Positions 33,261 through 42,854 of a stretch of 64,000 bases of DNA are shown here, one piece after another. The notes beneath the pieces were generated by a model. That model did not search any database, was not told the DNA's origin, and saw only the letters and a program-made list of their open reading frames with translations. How positions within the stretch are numbered: position 1 is the first letter of the stretch; the number at the start of each line of letters is the position of its first letter. The position numbers and the translations under genes are program-made. The DNA is taken from NCBI RefSeq assembly GCF_032813545.1, contig NZ_CP136520.1, forward strand, positions 2,598,001-2,662,000. The letters run 5' to 3'. This DNA is from Nodosilinea sp. E11 (GTDB lineage: Bacteria > Cyanobacteriota > Cyanobacteriia > Phormidesmidales > Phormidesmidaceae).

Positions 33261-36200
33261 CTACTCTGTGGGGTTGGCGAGGGTGTGGGCGACGGCGGCG
33301 GGGTTTTGGTCGAGGGTATCGGTGCTGGGGTTGAGGTCAATCTCAAGATCGCGGTCGAGGGCTTGTTGGAATAGACGGGTGGCCCTGGCCACCTTTCCAT
33401 TGCGGGCCAGGGTAGTGGCTTCTCGCACCAAATGCACGGCGGAATACTTGCGGGCCACAGCTCTAGGATTTTGCGCAATTTCCTCGGTGGCGGGGTCGAG
33501 GTCAATATCATGGCCCGCAGCACGGGAAATTCTCAACAGATGGCGCAGCAGGGCAGTAGCTTGGCGGCCATTGCCGTCTCGGGCAATGGTATGGGCGGCG
33601 ACAATCACGGTGGCATGGACAGGGAAATTGGCACAGGTCAAGTTGTACTGACTCAAGTCTCGCTGCACGTAGTTGCGCCATTCGGTAGCCGTAAAGTTGC
33701 GGTCATGGCGCTGACAAATCTGGGCGACTAAATCCTGAGACCACACCCAGCGAATCCGGGCGGTGCCGTCACTACTGGCGGTGGCGGCCCGCTGCCCATC
33801 CGGGCTGAAGCTCACCGCCCTGACCGCAGCATCATGGGAGAGGGTGGCGATAGCCTCCCCTGTGCTGACCTCCCACACCCGCGCCGTGCCGTCACCGCTG
33901 GCGGTGGCGACTCGCTGCCCATCCGGACTGAAGCTCACAGCCAAGACCGCAGCATTATGAGAGAGGGTAGCGATGGCCGCCCCCCTGCTGGCCTCCCATA
34001 CCCGGGCGCTGCTGTCAACACTGGCGGTGACGACCCGCTGCCCATCCGGGCTGAAGCTTACTGCCCAGACCTCATCATCATGGGAGAGGGTGGCGATAGC
34101 CTCCCCCGTGCTGGTCTCCCACACCCGCGCCGTGCCGTCCAAACTGGCAGTGACGACCCGCTGCCCATCCGGGCTGAAGCTTACCGCCAAGACCCCATCA
34201 TCATGGGAGAGGGTGGCGATGACCTTCCCCGTACTGGCCTCCCACACCCGCGCGGTGCCGTCCCAACTGGCAGTGGCAACCCGCTGCCCATCCGGGCTGA
34301 AGCTCACCGCCAAGACCCCATCATCATGGGAGAGGGTGGCGATGGCCTCCCCCGTGCTGGCCTCCCACACCCGCGCCGTGCCGCCTAAACTGGCGGTGGC
34401 GACCCGCTGCCCATCCGGGCTGAAGCTCACCGACCAGACCCAATCATCATCATCATGGGAGAGGGTGGCGATGGCCTCCCCCGTGCTGGCCTCCCACACC
34501 CGCGCCGTGCCGTCACTACTGGCGGTGGCGACCCGCTGCCCATTCGGGCTGAAGCTCACCGCATTGACCCCAGCATCATGAGAGAGGGTGGCGATGGCCT
34601 CCCCCGTGCTGGTCTCCCACACCCGGGCGGTGCCGTCATCACTGGCGGTGGCGACCCGCTGCCCATTTGGGCTGAAGCTCACCGCATTGACCCTCTCATC
34701 ATGGGAGAGGGTAGCGATGGCCTCCCCCGTGATGGTTTCCCACACCCGGGCGTTGCCGTCCCTACTGGCGGTGGCGACCCGCTGCCCATCCGGGCTAAAA
34801 TTCACCGCCCAGACCTCATCATTATGAGAGAGAGTGGCGATGGCCTCCCCCGTGCTGGCCTCCCACACCCGAGCGCTGCGGTCACTACTGGCGGTGGCGA
34901 CCCGCTGCCCATCCGGGCTGAAGCTCACTGCCCAGAGCTCATCATTATGGGGGAGGGTGGCGATGATTTTCCCCGTGCTGGCCTCCCACACCCGGGCGCT
35001 GCGGTCAACACTGGCGGTGGCGACCCACTGCCCATCCGGGCTGAAGCTCACCGCCCTGACCCTATCATCATGGGGGAGGGTGGCGATGGCCTCCCCCGTG
35101 CTGGCCTCCCACACCCGCGCCGTGCCGTCATCACTGGCGGTGGCGACCCGCTGCCCATTCGGGCTAAAGCTCACCGCATAGACAGCAGCATCATGGGAGA
35201 GGGTGGCGATGGCCTCCCCCGTGCTGGCCTCCCACACCCGGGCCGTGCCGTCACTACTGGCGGTAGCAACCCTCTGCCCATCCGGGCTGAAGCTCACTGC
35301 CCAGACCACATCATCATGGGAGAGGGTGGCGATGATTTTCCCCGTGCTGGCCTCCCACACCCGCGCCGTGCCGTCACTACTGGCGGTGGCGACTCGCTGC
35401 CCATCCGGGCTGAAGCTCACCGCCCAGACCTTTTTATCATGGGACAGATTAGCGATGACCTTCCCCGTGCTGGCCTCCCACACCCGCGCCGTGCCGTCAC
35501 TATTGGCGGTGGCGACCCGCTGCCCATCCGGGCTGAAGCTTACCGCAATGACCTCATCATCATGGGAGAGGGTAGCAATGACCTTCCCCGTGCTGGCCTC
35601 CCACACCCGCGCCGTGCCGTCACTACTGGCGGTAGCAACCCGCTGCCCATCCAGGGTGAAGCTCACCGCCCTGACCATATCCTCGTGGGAGAGCGTGGCG
35701 ATGGGCCAAGGACGATCTAGCCCCTGACGGACTGCTTGGTTCACGGTATCCAGTTTTCGACCGCTAAGGTTGGCTATCTGGAAAGTATGCACCGCCAGCA
35801 GCGCTCCTGCTTCCTGGGAGGTAGCACGACGGGGTTGACTGGACATCTGCTCTGCTTGGGCAGCCAATTGACGAACCAAAGCCAACTGCTCTGCCCGACG
35901 GGACTGGAGACCAAACCAGGTCATTCCCGCCGCCAATAGCGCCAAAGCGCCTACCCCCGCCCCTCGCAAGAGAGCCTGTTGCCGTTCTGCCTGCTCAGAA
36001 GCACGGAAAAAGTTAAGGCAACATGGGTTGAGATCAGGGTTAGCGGTTCGGACAAAAGTACGGAGGAGATCCAGATCCGGCGATCGCCACAACAACCCCG
36101 CTGGCCTTCCCTGCTCATCCCAGTAGGTTGCAGCTGACTCTAACCGCTGCTGCAAGCGAATATCATCCCAGCGATCGCTAATCCAGTCTTTGAACCGCTG

Positions 36201-37568
36201 CCAGGTTTCAAACAGTGCCTCATGGGTCACCTCCGCCGTGATCTCACCCTCCACTGTAGATAGGGAAATTAAGCGCGCATTTTCCTTCGAGAACTCGTGA
36301 ATGACCTCCTTCACTTGCTCCAGAGTGATCTTGCGGGTGGCTAAATCCTTGACCCTGACCCGGCGACGAGTCACCCAGTTATTCTTCCCTCCCGGCTGCA
36401 CCAGGCTTAGAAAAATTCGCTGCGCGATCGCTTGCCTGTCTACCTTCGAGTTACCAGCATCCTTCAAACCATCAAAAATCTTATCTGCCCTATCCGCTAC
36501 CGCTCCCCCAATGCCCCCAATGTCTAAATAGACCTGCAACGGCGATCGCCCCCGTAGCGATTCCTGCGATAACTCCTCCCACAGTTTGGTCAGCGCAAAT
36601 TGGAGCAACGGCAACGCCCCCTCTTGCCCTGCCATATCCTGCACCATGCGATCCAATAAAGCATCCTCTAAGGGGTGTCCCGCCCGTTTGGCAGGCTCCG
36701 CGATCGCCCGAGCCAACTCCGCTACTGTCATCGCCGGTACAATCACCCCACAATGGGAAATAGCCTGATTCAAGTCAGGGTGGCGCTGCGTTTCCCCCAG
36801 AAAATCACTGCGTAGAGTAAGAATGACAGACAGATTGCCGCTGGAGTCCTTGGCAGCACACAGCAGGTTTTCAATGAAAGCCATGCGCTCTTGAATAAAT
36901 CGCTCTCGCCGACTCTGCTCCTCAGGTGTCGTGCCTCGGGGCTCATTGGTATAAACCTCCTCAAACTGATCCACCAGCACCACCAGCGGAGAGTCTCGAA
37001 TTTCTGGCATCAGGGCAGTGATACGACGTAGGCCGTCATATTCCCCACTAGCGGAGGGAATATCCATTTCCTCAGTAAACTCCCGGTTTTTGGCAACAGG
37101 CATCGAGTCTTCGGTTACTGCCTTGGCCAACACCCCGGCTAGGGCTTCCAGGGGATGCTCACCGGGCACCATTACCGCCACCCGCATCCGTTTTTTCCCT
37201 AACAGGGGCCGCTGGGCTAGTGCCGGAATCAACCCCGCTCGCACCAGGGAAGATTTCCCACATCCCGATGGCCCCAGAACCGTTAAGAGGCGAGGGCCAC
37301 CTGAACGCCCCACAAGGGTCTGAAATTCTTTCCATAGTCGGTCGATCTGAGCTTCACGCCCAAAATAGCGATCGCTGTCCTTTTCCGTAAAGGCTGCTAA
37401 CCCTCGATAAGGATTCGGGCCGAGTCGAGTGGCGGTGCCAACCGTCTCCAGTATTGATTGCTGAATGACTTGGTAGATGACGTTAACAACGTTGCCATCG
37501 CCCGAGACGATCGCACTCCCTACCGCACTCTCTTGAATCTGAATGCCGCGATCACCCATTACACCCAA
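33261..37568 (-). CDS. nSTAND NTPase with 16 WD40 repeats (receptor 2)
   Basis: A 1435-residue paralogue of receptor 1. The N-terminal motif QIQESAVGSAIVSGDGN (about 10-26) is almost identical to receptor 1. The nSTAND1 ATPase follows: FGREAQIDRLW, P-loop GPSGCGKSS (about 99-107), Walker B LVVLVDQFEEVY, then EVTHEALFETW. A hydrophobic segment (GAGVGALALLAAGMTWFGL) precedes 16 WD40 units of SFSPDGQRVATASSDGTARV type that are strikingly uniform. The last ~160 residues form a helical, TPR-like tail (TALLRHLLRISRAAGHDIDL). The start is 9 nt after the small motif protein's stop, so the two are co-expressed. Confidence 0.88.
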   Translation of the reverse strand: MGVMGDRGIQIQESAVGSAIVSGDGNVVNVIYQVIQQSILETVGTATRLGPNPYRGLAAFTEKDSDRYFGREAQIDRLWKEFQTLVGRSGGPRLLTVLGPSGCGKSSLVRAGLIPALAQRPLLGKKRMRVAVMVPGEHPLEALAGVLAKAVTEDSMPVAKNREFTEEMDIPSASGEYDGLRRITALMPEIRDSPLVVLVDQFEEVYTNEPRGTTPEEQSRRERFIQERMAFIENLLCAAKDSSGNLSVILTLRSDFLGETQRHPDLNQAISHCGVIVPAMTVAELARAIAEPAKRAGHPLEDALLDRMVQDMAGQEGALPLLQFALTKLWEELSQESLRGRSPLQVYLDIGGIGGAVADRADKIFDGLKDAGNSKVDRQAIAQRIFLSLVQPGGKNNWVTRRRVRVKDLATRKITLEQVKEVIHEFSKENARLISLSTVEGEITAEVTHEALFETWQRFKDWISDRWDDIRLQQRLESAATYWDEQGRPAGLLWRSPDLDLLRTFVRTANPDLNPCCLNFFRASEQAERQQALLRGAGVGALALLAAGMTWFGLQSRRAEQLALVRQLAAQAEQMSSQPRRATSQEAGALLAVHTFQIANLSGRKLDTVNQAVRQGLDRPWPIATLSHEDMVRAVSFTLDGQRVATASSDGTARVWEASTGKVIATLSHDDEVIAVSFSPDGQRVATANSDGTARVWEASTGKVIANLSHDKKVWAVSFSPDGQRVATASSDGTARVWEASTGKIIATLSHDDVVWAVSFSPDGQRVATASSDGTARVWEASTGEAIATLSHDAAVYAVSFSPNGQRVATASDDGTARVWEASTGEAIATLPHDDRVRAVSFSPDGQWVATASVDRSARVWEASTGKIIATLPHNDELWAVSFSPDGQRVATASSDRSARVWEASTGEAIATLSHNDEVWAVNFSPDGQRVATASRDGNARVWETITGEAIATLSHDERVNAVSFSPNGQRVATASDDGTARVWETSTGEAIATLSHDAGVNAVSFSPNGQRVATASSDGTARVWEASTGEAIATLSHDDDDWVWSVSFSPDGQRVATASLGGTARVWEASTGEAIATLSHDDGVLAVSFSPDGQRVATASWDGTARVWEASTGKVIATLSHDDGVLAVSFSPDGQRVVTASLDGTARVWETSTGEAIATLSHDDEVWAVSFSPDGQRVVTASVDSSARVWEASRGAAIATLSHNAAVLAVSFSPDGQRVATASGDGTARVWEVSTGEAIATLSHDAAVRAVSFSPDGQRAATASSDGTARIRWVWSQDLVAQICQRHDRNFTATEWRNYVQRDLSQYNLTCANFPVHATVIVAAHTIARDGNGRQATALLRHLLRISRAAGHDIDLDPATEEIAQNPRAVARKYSAVHLVREATTLARNGKVARATRLFQQALDRDLEIDLNPSTDTLDQNPAAVAHTLANPTE

Positions 37569-37577
37569 GCCCTACCT

Positions 37578-38003
37578 CTACAGCGCCAACCCAACGAGGG
37601 GCAGAAGCTTGTGGCCATGCTGCCCCAGCCACCCCGCCGTCGCCTCCACATGGGGCCGCAGCCGGTCGATCGCCTCCCCAAAATCCGTCAATTTTTTAAT
37701 GCGCTTCAGCCCGGTTTCCAGGGCATCGGCAATAATCTCCTTATCAGGTTCTGGCTTCGCCATCTCCAGCGCCAACTCTTCAGCTGCGCCCGTGATAGTT
37801 GGGTTATTCAGACTTGCGAAGATTTCTTTTAGCGCCTCAATCTCCGCCTGAATATCCACCGTCTCCGGTACTGGCAGCGACGCCTGCTGGAACTGCACCG
37901 AGACCGTATTGCTGTTGCCCGTCACCACGGCGCTACCGGTTACACTGCCACCAATCTGTACCGAGCGGTTATCGCCTGGGATGTCTGGAGTCGTCATAGC
38001 CAA
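37578..38003 (-). CDS. Small protein with amyloid-like N-terminal motif and helical tail, paired with nSTAND receptors
   Basis: A 141-residue protein. Residues 14-36 (SVQIGGSVTGSAVVTGNSN) match the N-terminal motif of the two neighbouring nSTAND proteins and include a VQIG tetrad like the core of RHIM motifs. The rest is helical (EIEALKEIFASLNN, KEIIADALETGLKRIKKL) and ends in a hydrophobic tail AGWLGQHGHKLLPLVGLAL. In known bacterial and fungal amyloid-signalling pairs, a small effector and an NLR share such a motif. Here it would template from receptor to a membrane-acting helical domain. That is inference; the motif and the 9-nt linkage are seen. Confidence 0.75.
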   Translation of the reverse strand: MAMTTPDIPGDNRSVQIGGSVTGSAVVTGNSNTVSVQFQQASLPVPETVDIQAEIEALKEIFASLNNPTITGAAEELALEMAKPEPDKEIIADALETGLKRIKKLTDFGEAIDRLRPHVEATAGWLGQHGHKLLPLVGLAL

Positions 38004-38082
38004 AATTGATAGAGAGTTGGCTCAACTGTAGGTCAAAGGGCCAAAGGTACCCCAGACTGTTGTAGAAGTCTTTATAAACGGT

Positions 38083-38469
38083 TTAGCCCTTAGCATTCCG
38101 AGCCTGCTGCTTCTGATAACGGGCTATTCGTTTTTCCCAATCGCCAGCCCAACCTTGCTCCTGGGCCTCGCGACATAGGCAGATGGCCTCTGTTAGCCGC
38201 CCTTGCTTTTCACGAATAATAGCGAGCTGGGTATAACCTGTGTGGGCAGGCAGCGCGGCGGCAGATTCAGGCAGTGGCTGCTCCACGGCGAACTGGCTCA
38301 ATTCCTCAAACTCCTGGTGAAACAGCTGGGCCACTTCAGGGGCGATCGCAATCTGCTGATTACAGGCAGCGATCGACTTCTCTAGAGCACCAAGCTCCTT
38401 GTTTCGCAGTTTGTAATTGCTTTGAATTGCTTCAAGCAGCTCAAAGTGCTTTTTTATCAAGGGTTTCAT
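38083..38469 (-). CDS. Unknown helical protein upstream of the STAND cluster
   Basis: A 128-residue, all-helical protein. The C-terminal part has a TPR-like look (GYTQLAIIREKQGRLTEAIC). The N-terminal half may be a coiled coil (KELGALEKSIAACNQQI). It lies 79 bp before the small motif protein on the same strand and probably heads the same transcript. No family assigned; an accessory or sensor role is a guess. Confidence 0.55.
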   Translation of the reverse strand: MKPLIKKHFELLEAIQSNYKLRNKELGALEKSIAACNQQIAIAPEVAQLFHQEFEELSQFAVEQPLPESAAALPAHTGYTQLAIIREKQGRLTEAICLCREAQEQGWAGDWEKRIARYQKQQARNAKG

Positions 38470-38686
38470 AAAACTCTAGCCTCATTTTGGTTGACCATCA
38501 TCGTAAGGATGTCACCTCTGTAGTGCCAGATGGCAACTAGCCAACTGGACTCACCTTACAAATTCATAGTGAAAATAGGGCCGTTCGCACCAGCAGTAGG
38601 AGCCGTTCCTATAAAGGGCTGCTAGCGTCAGGAAAGACCGTGCCCACTCTCTACGGGGCGGGAACTCTGAAAGGGTGAGTCCCAAA

Positions 38687-39298
38687 ATGCCCAGCCCCAT
38701 GAATGAGTCAACTTTTGAAGCGATCCTCTACCCCACTCGTCTCTGGTCCCGCCCAGAGGTGTTGGCTAGGAATTGTCCGGTGCCAGGGAAGGCTGGAGTC
38801 TATGCCTGGTACTTTCGCAAGGTTCCTCCTGAGGTTCCGACTGAGGGCTGTCATCGGGTGGAAGGGGCTACCCTGCTTTACGTAGGCATTTCACCCAGCA
38901 AGCCCTCATCCAGCGGCCAGCAGTTGAAAGAGCGGGTACGACAGCACTACAACAACAATGCCTTTGGCTCTACCCTGCGTCTTACCCTGGGGTGCCTACT
39001 GGCCGATGAGTTGAGCATTGAGCTAAGGCGGGAAGGCCGCAGTGGTAAACGCCTCACCTTTGTGGATGGAGAGCAGGTACTTTCTAAGTGGATGGAGGCT
39101 AATGCCCTGGTTACCTGGATAGAGACACCGGAGCCGTGGATGTTAGAGCCACAGATCATCTCTCAAATCTCTGTACCCCTTAATTTGAAGCAAAATGAGA
39201 GCCATCCCTTCTATCCAGTTCTATCGGAGCTTCGTAAGAGTTATAGGCAGAGGGCGCGGGAGCTGCCGATATGTAACGGGATGTGGAGTGGTAGTTGA
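38687..39298 (+). CDS. GIY-YIG-like nuclease family protein
   Basis: About 203 residues. The order of elements PGKAGVYAWYF (GIY-like strand), LLYVGISPSKP (YIG-like strand), LKERVRQHYNNNAFGSTLRL (the R/H helix) and a later acidic residue fits the GIY-YIG endonuclease fold. Catalytic completeness cannot be judged by eye. Starts at GTG 38675, ATG 38687 or ATG 38699 are all in frame. It stands between the STAND cluster and hsdR and is a plausible defence nuclease. Confidence 0.65.
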   Translation: MPSPMNESTFEAILYPTRLWSRPEVLARNCPVPGKAGVYAWYFRKVPPEVPTEGCHRVEGATLLYVGISPSKPSSSGQQLKERVRQHYNNNAFGSTLRLTLGCLLADELSIELRREGRSGKRLTFVDGEQVLSKWMEANALVTWIETPEPWMLEPQIISQISVPLNLKQNESHPFYPVLSELRKSYRQRARELPICNGMWSGS

Positions 39299-39439
39299 CT
39301 CGGCTCAGGACTGGTTAAGGTGTTGATGCTAGCTTGGGTAGGTCATCTAATTTTTGTCTCACCGGGCAAAATCTTTATGGAATTCTCCTTATAGAGTGGG
39401 CATCCTTAGGAATAGCTTAGTGACGCCTAATTTCTACAC

Positions 39440-42400
39440 ATGAGCGGTGCGTCCCTTTCCCCTAATTTTGTCTTTCTCAGACAGCACGAACCGCAGCTTG
39501 TTCGACTCGGGACTTTGGCGGAGCGTTATTTCAAGGAAGATCCTTGCACCTGCCTGATAAAGCTTCGTCAGTTTGGTGAGCTGTTGGCTCAGATGGCAGC
39601 AGCGAATGCCGGTCTGTATCTAAATCCTCAGGAGTCTCAGGTTGATTTACTTCGGCGTTTGCGAGACCGGGGCGTTGTGGTTGGAGAAGCCTACCAGCTC
39701 TTTCACGAGCTACGGGCAAAAGGCAACACTGCCACCCATGACATGGTGGGTGACCATCGCACGGCTTTAAGTAACCTGAAATATGCTCGCTTGCTGGGCA
39801 TTTGGTTTCATCGCAGCTTTGGGCGCGATCGCAATTTCAAAGCTGGGCCGTTCGTGCCACCTGCCGATCCAGAGCAGGAAACCGAGGCGCTACAGCAGGA
39901 GCTTGCCCATCTCCGAGCAGAAGCTGAAAAGCATCGCAACCAGGCCCAGATGGCTCAGGTTACTGCTGCGGAAGAGGCAGAACTGCGCCAGATCGCCGAA
40001 ACGCTATTAGAAGTTGCCGAGGCCGAAGTAGAGGCGGTACGGCAACGGCTCACAGCCGTTCAGATTGAAGCCCAGCAGCAGCCAGCTCAAGTCATTGAAG
40101 CCACCTTGGCTCAGGCACGCCAGGTCGAGCAATCCATTGATCTAGATGAACCTGAAACCCGACGGTTGATTGACGCCCAGTTACAGGCCGCCGGATGGGA
40201 AGTAAACACCAACCAACTGACCTTTCAAAAGGGTGCTCGACCACAAAAAGGGAAAAACCTGGCCATCTCAGAATGGCCTACAGCCGGTGGTAGGGCTGAC
40301 TACGCCTTATTTGTAGGTTTGCAGGTTGTCGCTGTAGTCGAAGCCAAACGCCACAGCAAAGACGTGGCAGAGGGCGCTCTAAACCAGGCCAAGCGCTACA
40401 GCCAGGGCTACACAATCCAGGGGGAAGAGTCTTGCCCTGGTGGACCATGGGGCGACTTCAAGGTTCCGTTCGTGTTTGCGACCAACGGGCGGCCTTTTCT
40501 ACAGCAGTTGCGCACCAAAAGCGGCATCTGGTTTTGTGACCTGCGCCGACCTGAAAACCTGCGGCAGCCATTATCAACCTGGTACAGCCCCCAGGGGCTG
40601 ATGGAATCGCTTAAGCAGGATATTGATCAGGCCCACAGTCGGTTAAAACAGGAGCCTTTTAACTACGGCATCGAACTGCGGGACTATCAAATTAAGGCTA
40701 TTCAGGCGATTGAAATGGCCCTGGAGACGGGGCAACGAGACTTGCTGGTAGCCATGGCCACCGGAACCGGTAAAACCAAAACCTGTATTGCTCTGGTCTA
40801 CCGACTCTTGAAAACCAAGCGGTTTCGCCGAGTACTGTTTTTGGTAGACCGCACAGCCCTGGGTGAACAGACCGCCAATGCTTTCAAAGAATCCCGCATG
40901 GAAAGCTTACAAACCTTTGCAGATATCTTTGAGGTCAAAGAGCTAAACGATATACGGTCCGAGTCTGATACGAAAGTTCATATCGCTACAGTGCAAGGGA
41001 TGGTGAAACGAACGCTTTACGCCGCTGAAGATGCCCCCCTGCTGACGGCAGATCAGTATGACTGCATTGTGGTGGATGAATGCCATCGGGGCTATTTGCT
41101 CAACCGTGAGCTGAGTGATGCAGAAATAGAGTTTCGGGACTTTAACGACTATGTTTCGAAGTATCGAAGAGTTTTAGACCAATTTGATGCAGTCAAAATT
41201 GGTCTGACAGCAACTCCCGCTTTGCATACCACACAAATTTTTGGCAACCCCGTCTACACCTACGCCTACCGAGAAGCTGTTATTGATGGCTGGCTCATTG
41301 ATCATGAGCCCCCTTACCAGATCACCACCCGATTGGCCTTAGAAGGCATTGTTTGGGATCCAGGGGAGCAAATGGAATTCTTTGATCCAGCGACTGGCCA
41401 GCTTGACCTGGTCCACGCTCCCGATGAAGTGCGGTTTGAGGTAGAGCACTTTAACAAGCGAGTGGTCACCGAAGAATTTAACCGAGCCGTCTGTGAAGCC
41501 CTGGCTCAGCACATCGACCCATCGCTGCCCGAAAAAACCCTCATTTTCTGTGCTACTGACAGCCATGCCGATATTGTGGTGGATCAGTTCAAGCAAGTGC
41601 TGCAAGAGTTATACGGCAGTGTAGAAGACGACGCGATCGCAAAAATTACCGGCGCTGCCGATAAGCCTTTGGAGCTGATTCGCAAGTTCCGCAATGAGGT
41701 CAACCCAACCATCGTGGTAACCGTAGACTTACTAACCACCGGAATCGATGTGCCCTCCATATGTAACCTGGTCTTTATTCGGCGGGTCAATTCGAGAATT
41801 CTCTATGAGCAAATGCTAGGGCGGGCCACGCGCCGAGCCGATGCCATTGGTAAAGATGTCTTTCGCATTTTTGATGCCGTGCGGCTCTATGAGGCTATTG
41901 CACCAGTATCAAGCATGCAGCCGGTGGTGGTGAATCCCAAAATCTCCTTTACCCAACTGGTTGAAGAGCTGGCAACAGAGACGGAACCCGAGGCACTAGA
42001 GGGCATCGTAGAGCAGCTGTTGGCCAAGCTGCAGCGCAAGCGCCGCCATTTGAGCGAGAACGACCGTGAGCAGCTAGAGCAACTGGCTGGTATGTCAGTG
42101 CAGGATGTGGTGCAGCATCTGAAGGAAAGTAATGGAATCCAGGTCAAACAGTGGTTCGAAGAACACAGGACCATTGCTCAAGTGCTTGATCGCAAGAAGG
42201 AAGGCACTCAATCCGTACTCATCTCCTACCATCCCGATGAATTGTTGAGGGTTGAGCAGGGCTATGGGGTATCTGAAAGTGGGGCAGCCTATGGCAGGCC
42301 AGAGGATTACTTGGATAGCTTCAAAGCCTTTTTGCGTAATAACCAGAACCAGATTGCGGCCTTAATAGTAGTGATGCAGCGCCCCCGAGACCTAACCCGT

Positions 42401-42805
42401 CAGCAGCTGAAGGAGTTAAGGCTATTACTCGATAATGCTGGCTACTCTGAAGCCCAACTGCGTTCGGCCTGGCGAGATGCCACTAATGAGGATATTGCTG
42501 CCTCCATTATTGGGTTCATCCGTCAGGCAGCCCTGGGCGATGCGCTCATTCCTTACCCCGAACGGGTTGACCGGGCTATAAAGAAAATTTTGGCTAAACA
42601 AGCCTGGACGGCACCCCAACGCAAGTGGTTAGAGCGCATTGGTAAGCAGCTCAAGGTAGAGGTCATTGTCGATCATGAAGCGTTAGACCAGGGCGAGTTC
42701 AAAACCCAGGGAGGCGGGTTTAGTCGTTTAGATCGCCTCTTTGGAGGGCAGTTGGATACAATTCTGGCGGAAATTAGGGACAACGTCTGGCAGGCAGCCA
42801 GTTGA
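39440..42805 (+). CDS. hsdR: Type I restriction enzyme, R subunit (HsdR) with DUF4145-like N-terminus
   Basis: A 1121-residue translocase/nuclease that pumps DNA and cuts when blocked. Residues 1-130 resemble DUF4145. A coiled coil rich in Glu/Gln spans about 145-235. The HSDR_N nuclease follows, with D and ExK in GRADYALFVGLQVVAVVEAK. The SF2 motor has Walker A MATGTGKTKT, motif II VVDECHRGY (DECH box) and motif VI QMLGRATRRAD. The C-terminal EcoEI_R-like region binds HsdM/S. Unusually, hsdM follows only after a toxin-antitoxin pair. It seems intact and probably active. Confidence 0.93.
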   Translation: MSGASLSPNFVFLRQHEPQLVRLGTLAERYFKEDPCTCLIKLRQFGELLAQMAAANAGLYLNPQESQVDLLRRLRDRGVVVGEAYQLFHELRAKGNTATHDMVGDHRTALSNLKYARLLGIWFHRSFGRDRNFKAGPFVPPADPEQETEALQQELAHLRAEAEKHRNQAQMAQVTAAEEAELRQIAETLLEVAEAEVEAVRQRLTAVQIEAQQQPAQVIEATLAQARQVEQSIDLDEPETRRLIDAQLQAAGWEVNTNQLTFQKGARPQKGKNLAISEWPTAGGRADYALFVGLQVVAVVEAKRHSKDVAEGALNQAKRYSQGYTIQGEESCPGGPWGDFKVPFVFATNGRPFLQQLRTKSGIWFCDLRRPENLRQPLSTWYSPQGLMESLKQDIDQAHSRLKQEPFNYGIELRDYQIKAIQAIEMALETGQRDLLVAMATGTGKTKTCIALVYRLLKTKRFRRVLFLVDRTALGEQTANAFKESRMESLQTFADIFEVKELNDIRSESDTKVHIATVQGMVKRTLYAAEDAPLLTADQYDCIVVDECHRGYLLNRELSDAEIEFRDFNDYVSKYRRVLDQFDAVKIGLTATPALHTTQIFGNPVYTYAYREAVIDGWLIDHEPPYQITTRLALEGIVWDPGEQMEFFDPATGQLDLVHAPDEVRFEVEHFNKRVVTEEFNRAVCEALAQHIDPSLPEKTLIFCATDSHADIVVDQFKQVLQELYGSVEDDAIAKITGAADKPLELIRKFRNEVNPTIVVTVDLLTTGIDVPSICNLVFIRRVNSRILYEQMLGRATRRADAIGKDVFRIFDAVRLYEAIAPVSSMQPVVVNPKISFTQLVEELATETEPEALEGIVEQLLAKLQRKRRHLSENDREQLEQLAGMSVQDVVQHLKESNGIQVKQWFEEHRTIAQVLDRKKEGTQSVLISYHPDELLRVEQGYGVSESGAAYGRPEDYLDSFKAFLRNNQNQIAALIVVMQRPRDLTRQQLKELRLLLDNAGYSEAQLRSAWRDATNEDIAASIIGFIRQAALGDALIPYPERVDRAIKKILAKQAWTAPQRKWLERIGKQLKVEVIVDHEALDQGEFKTQGGGFSRLDRLFGGQLDTILAEIRDNVWQAAS

Positions 42806-42854
42806 CCCGGTGGTTTCGTGGTTAAATGGCGATATAGATAGCCATCCTGATAGC

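Noticed and set aside
29576..35700. Regular ~123- and ~126-bp direct repeats that could suggest a CRISPR or satellite array
   Set aside because: The repeats are in-frame coding WD40 blades without unique spacers. Period and content fit protein repeats.
34455..35720. Long plus-strand ORFs (up to ~420 codons) opposite the WD40 array, giving repetitive MGEGGDGLPRAGLPHP-like proteins
   Set aside because: They are antisense shadows of the receptor 2 WD40 repeats, kept open by the repeat's codon use. There is no start context, and the minus strand has an obvious domain match.
29403..37568. Diversity-generating retroelement as the source of WD40 variability
   Set aside because: No reverse transcriptase, template repeat or accessory gene is visible in the window. 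Concerted evolution by recombination explains the pattern better.
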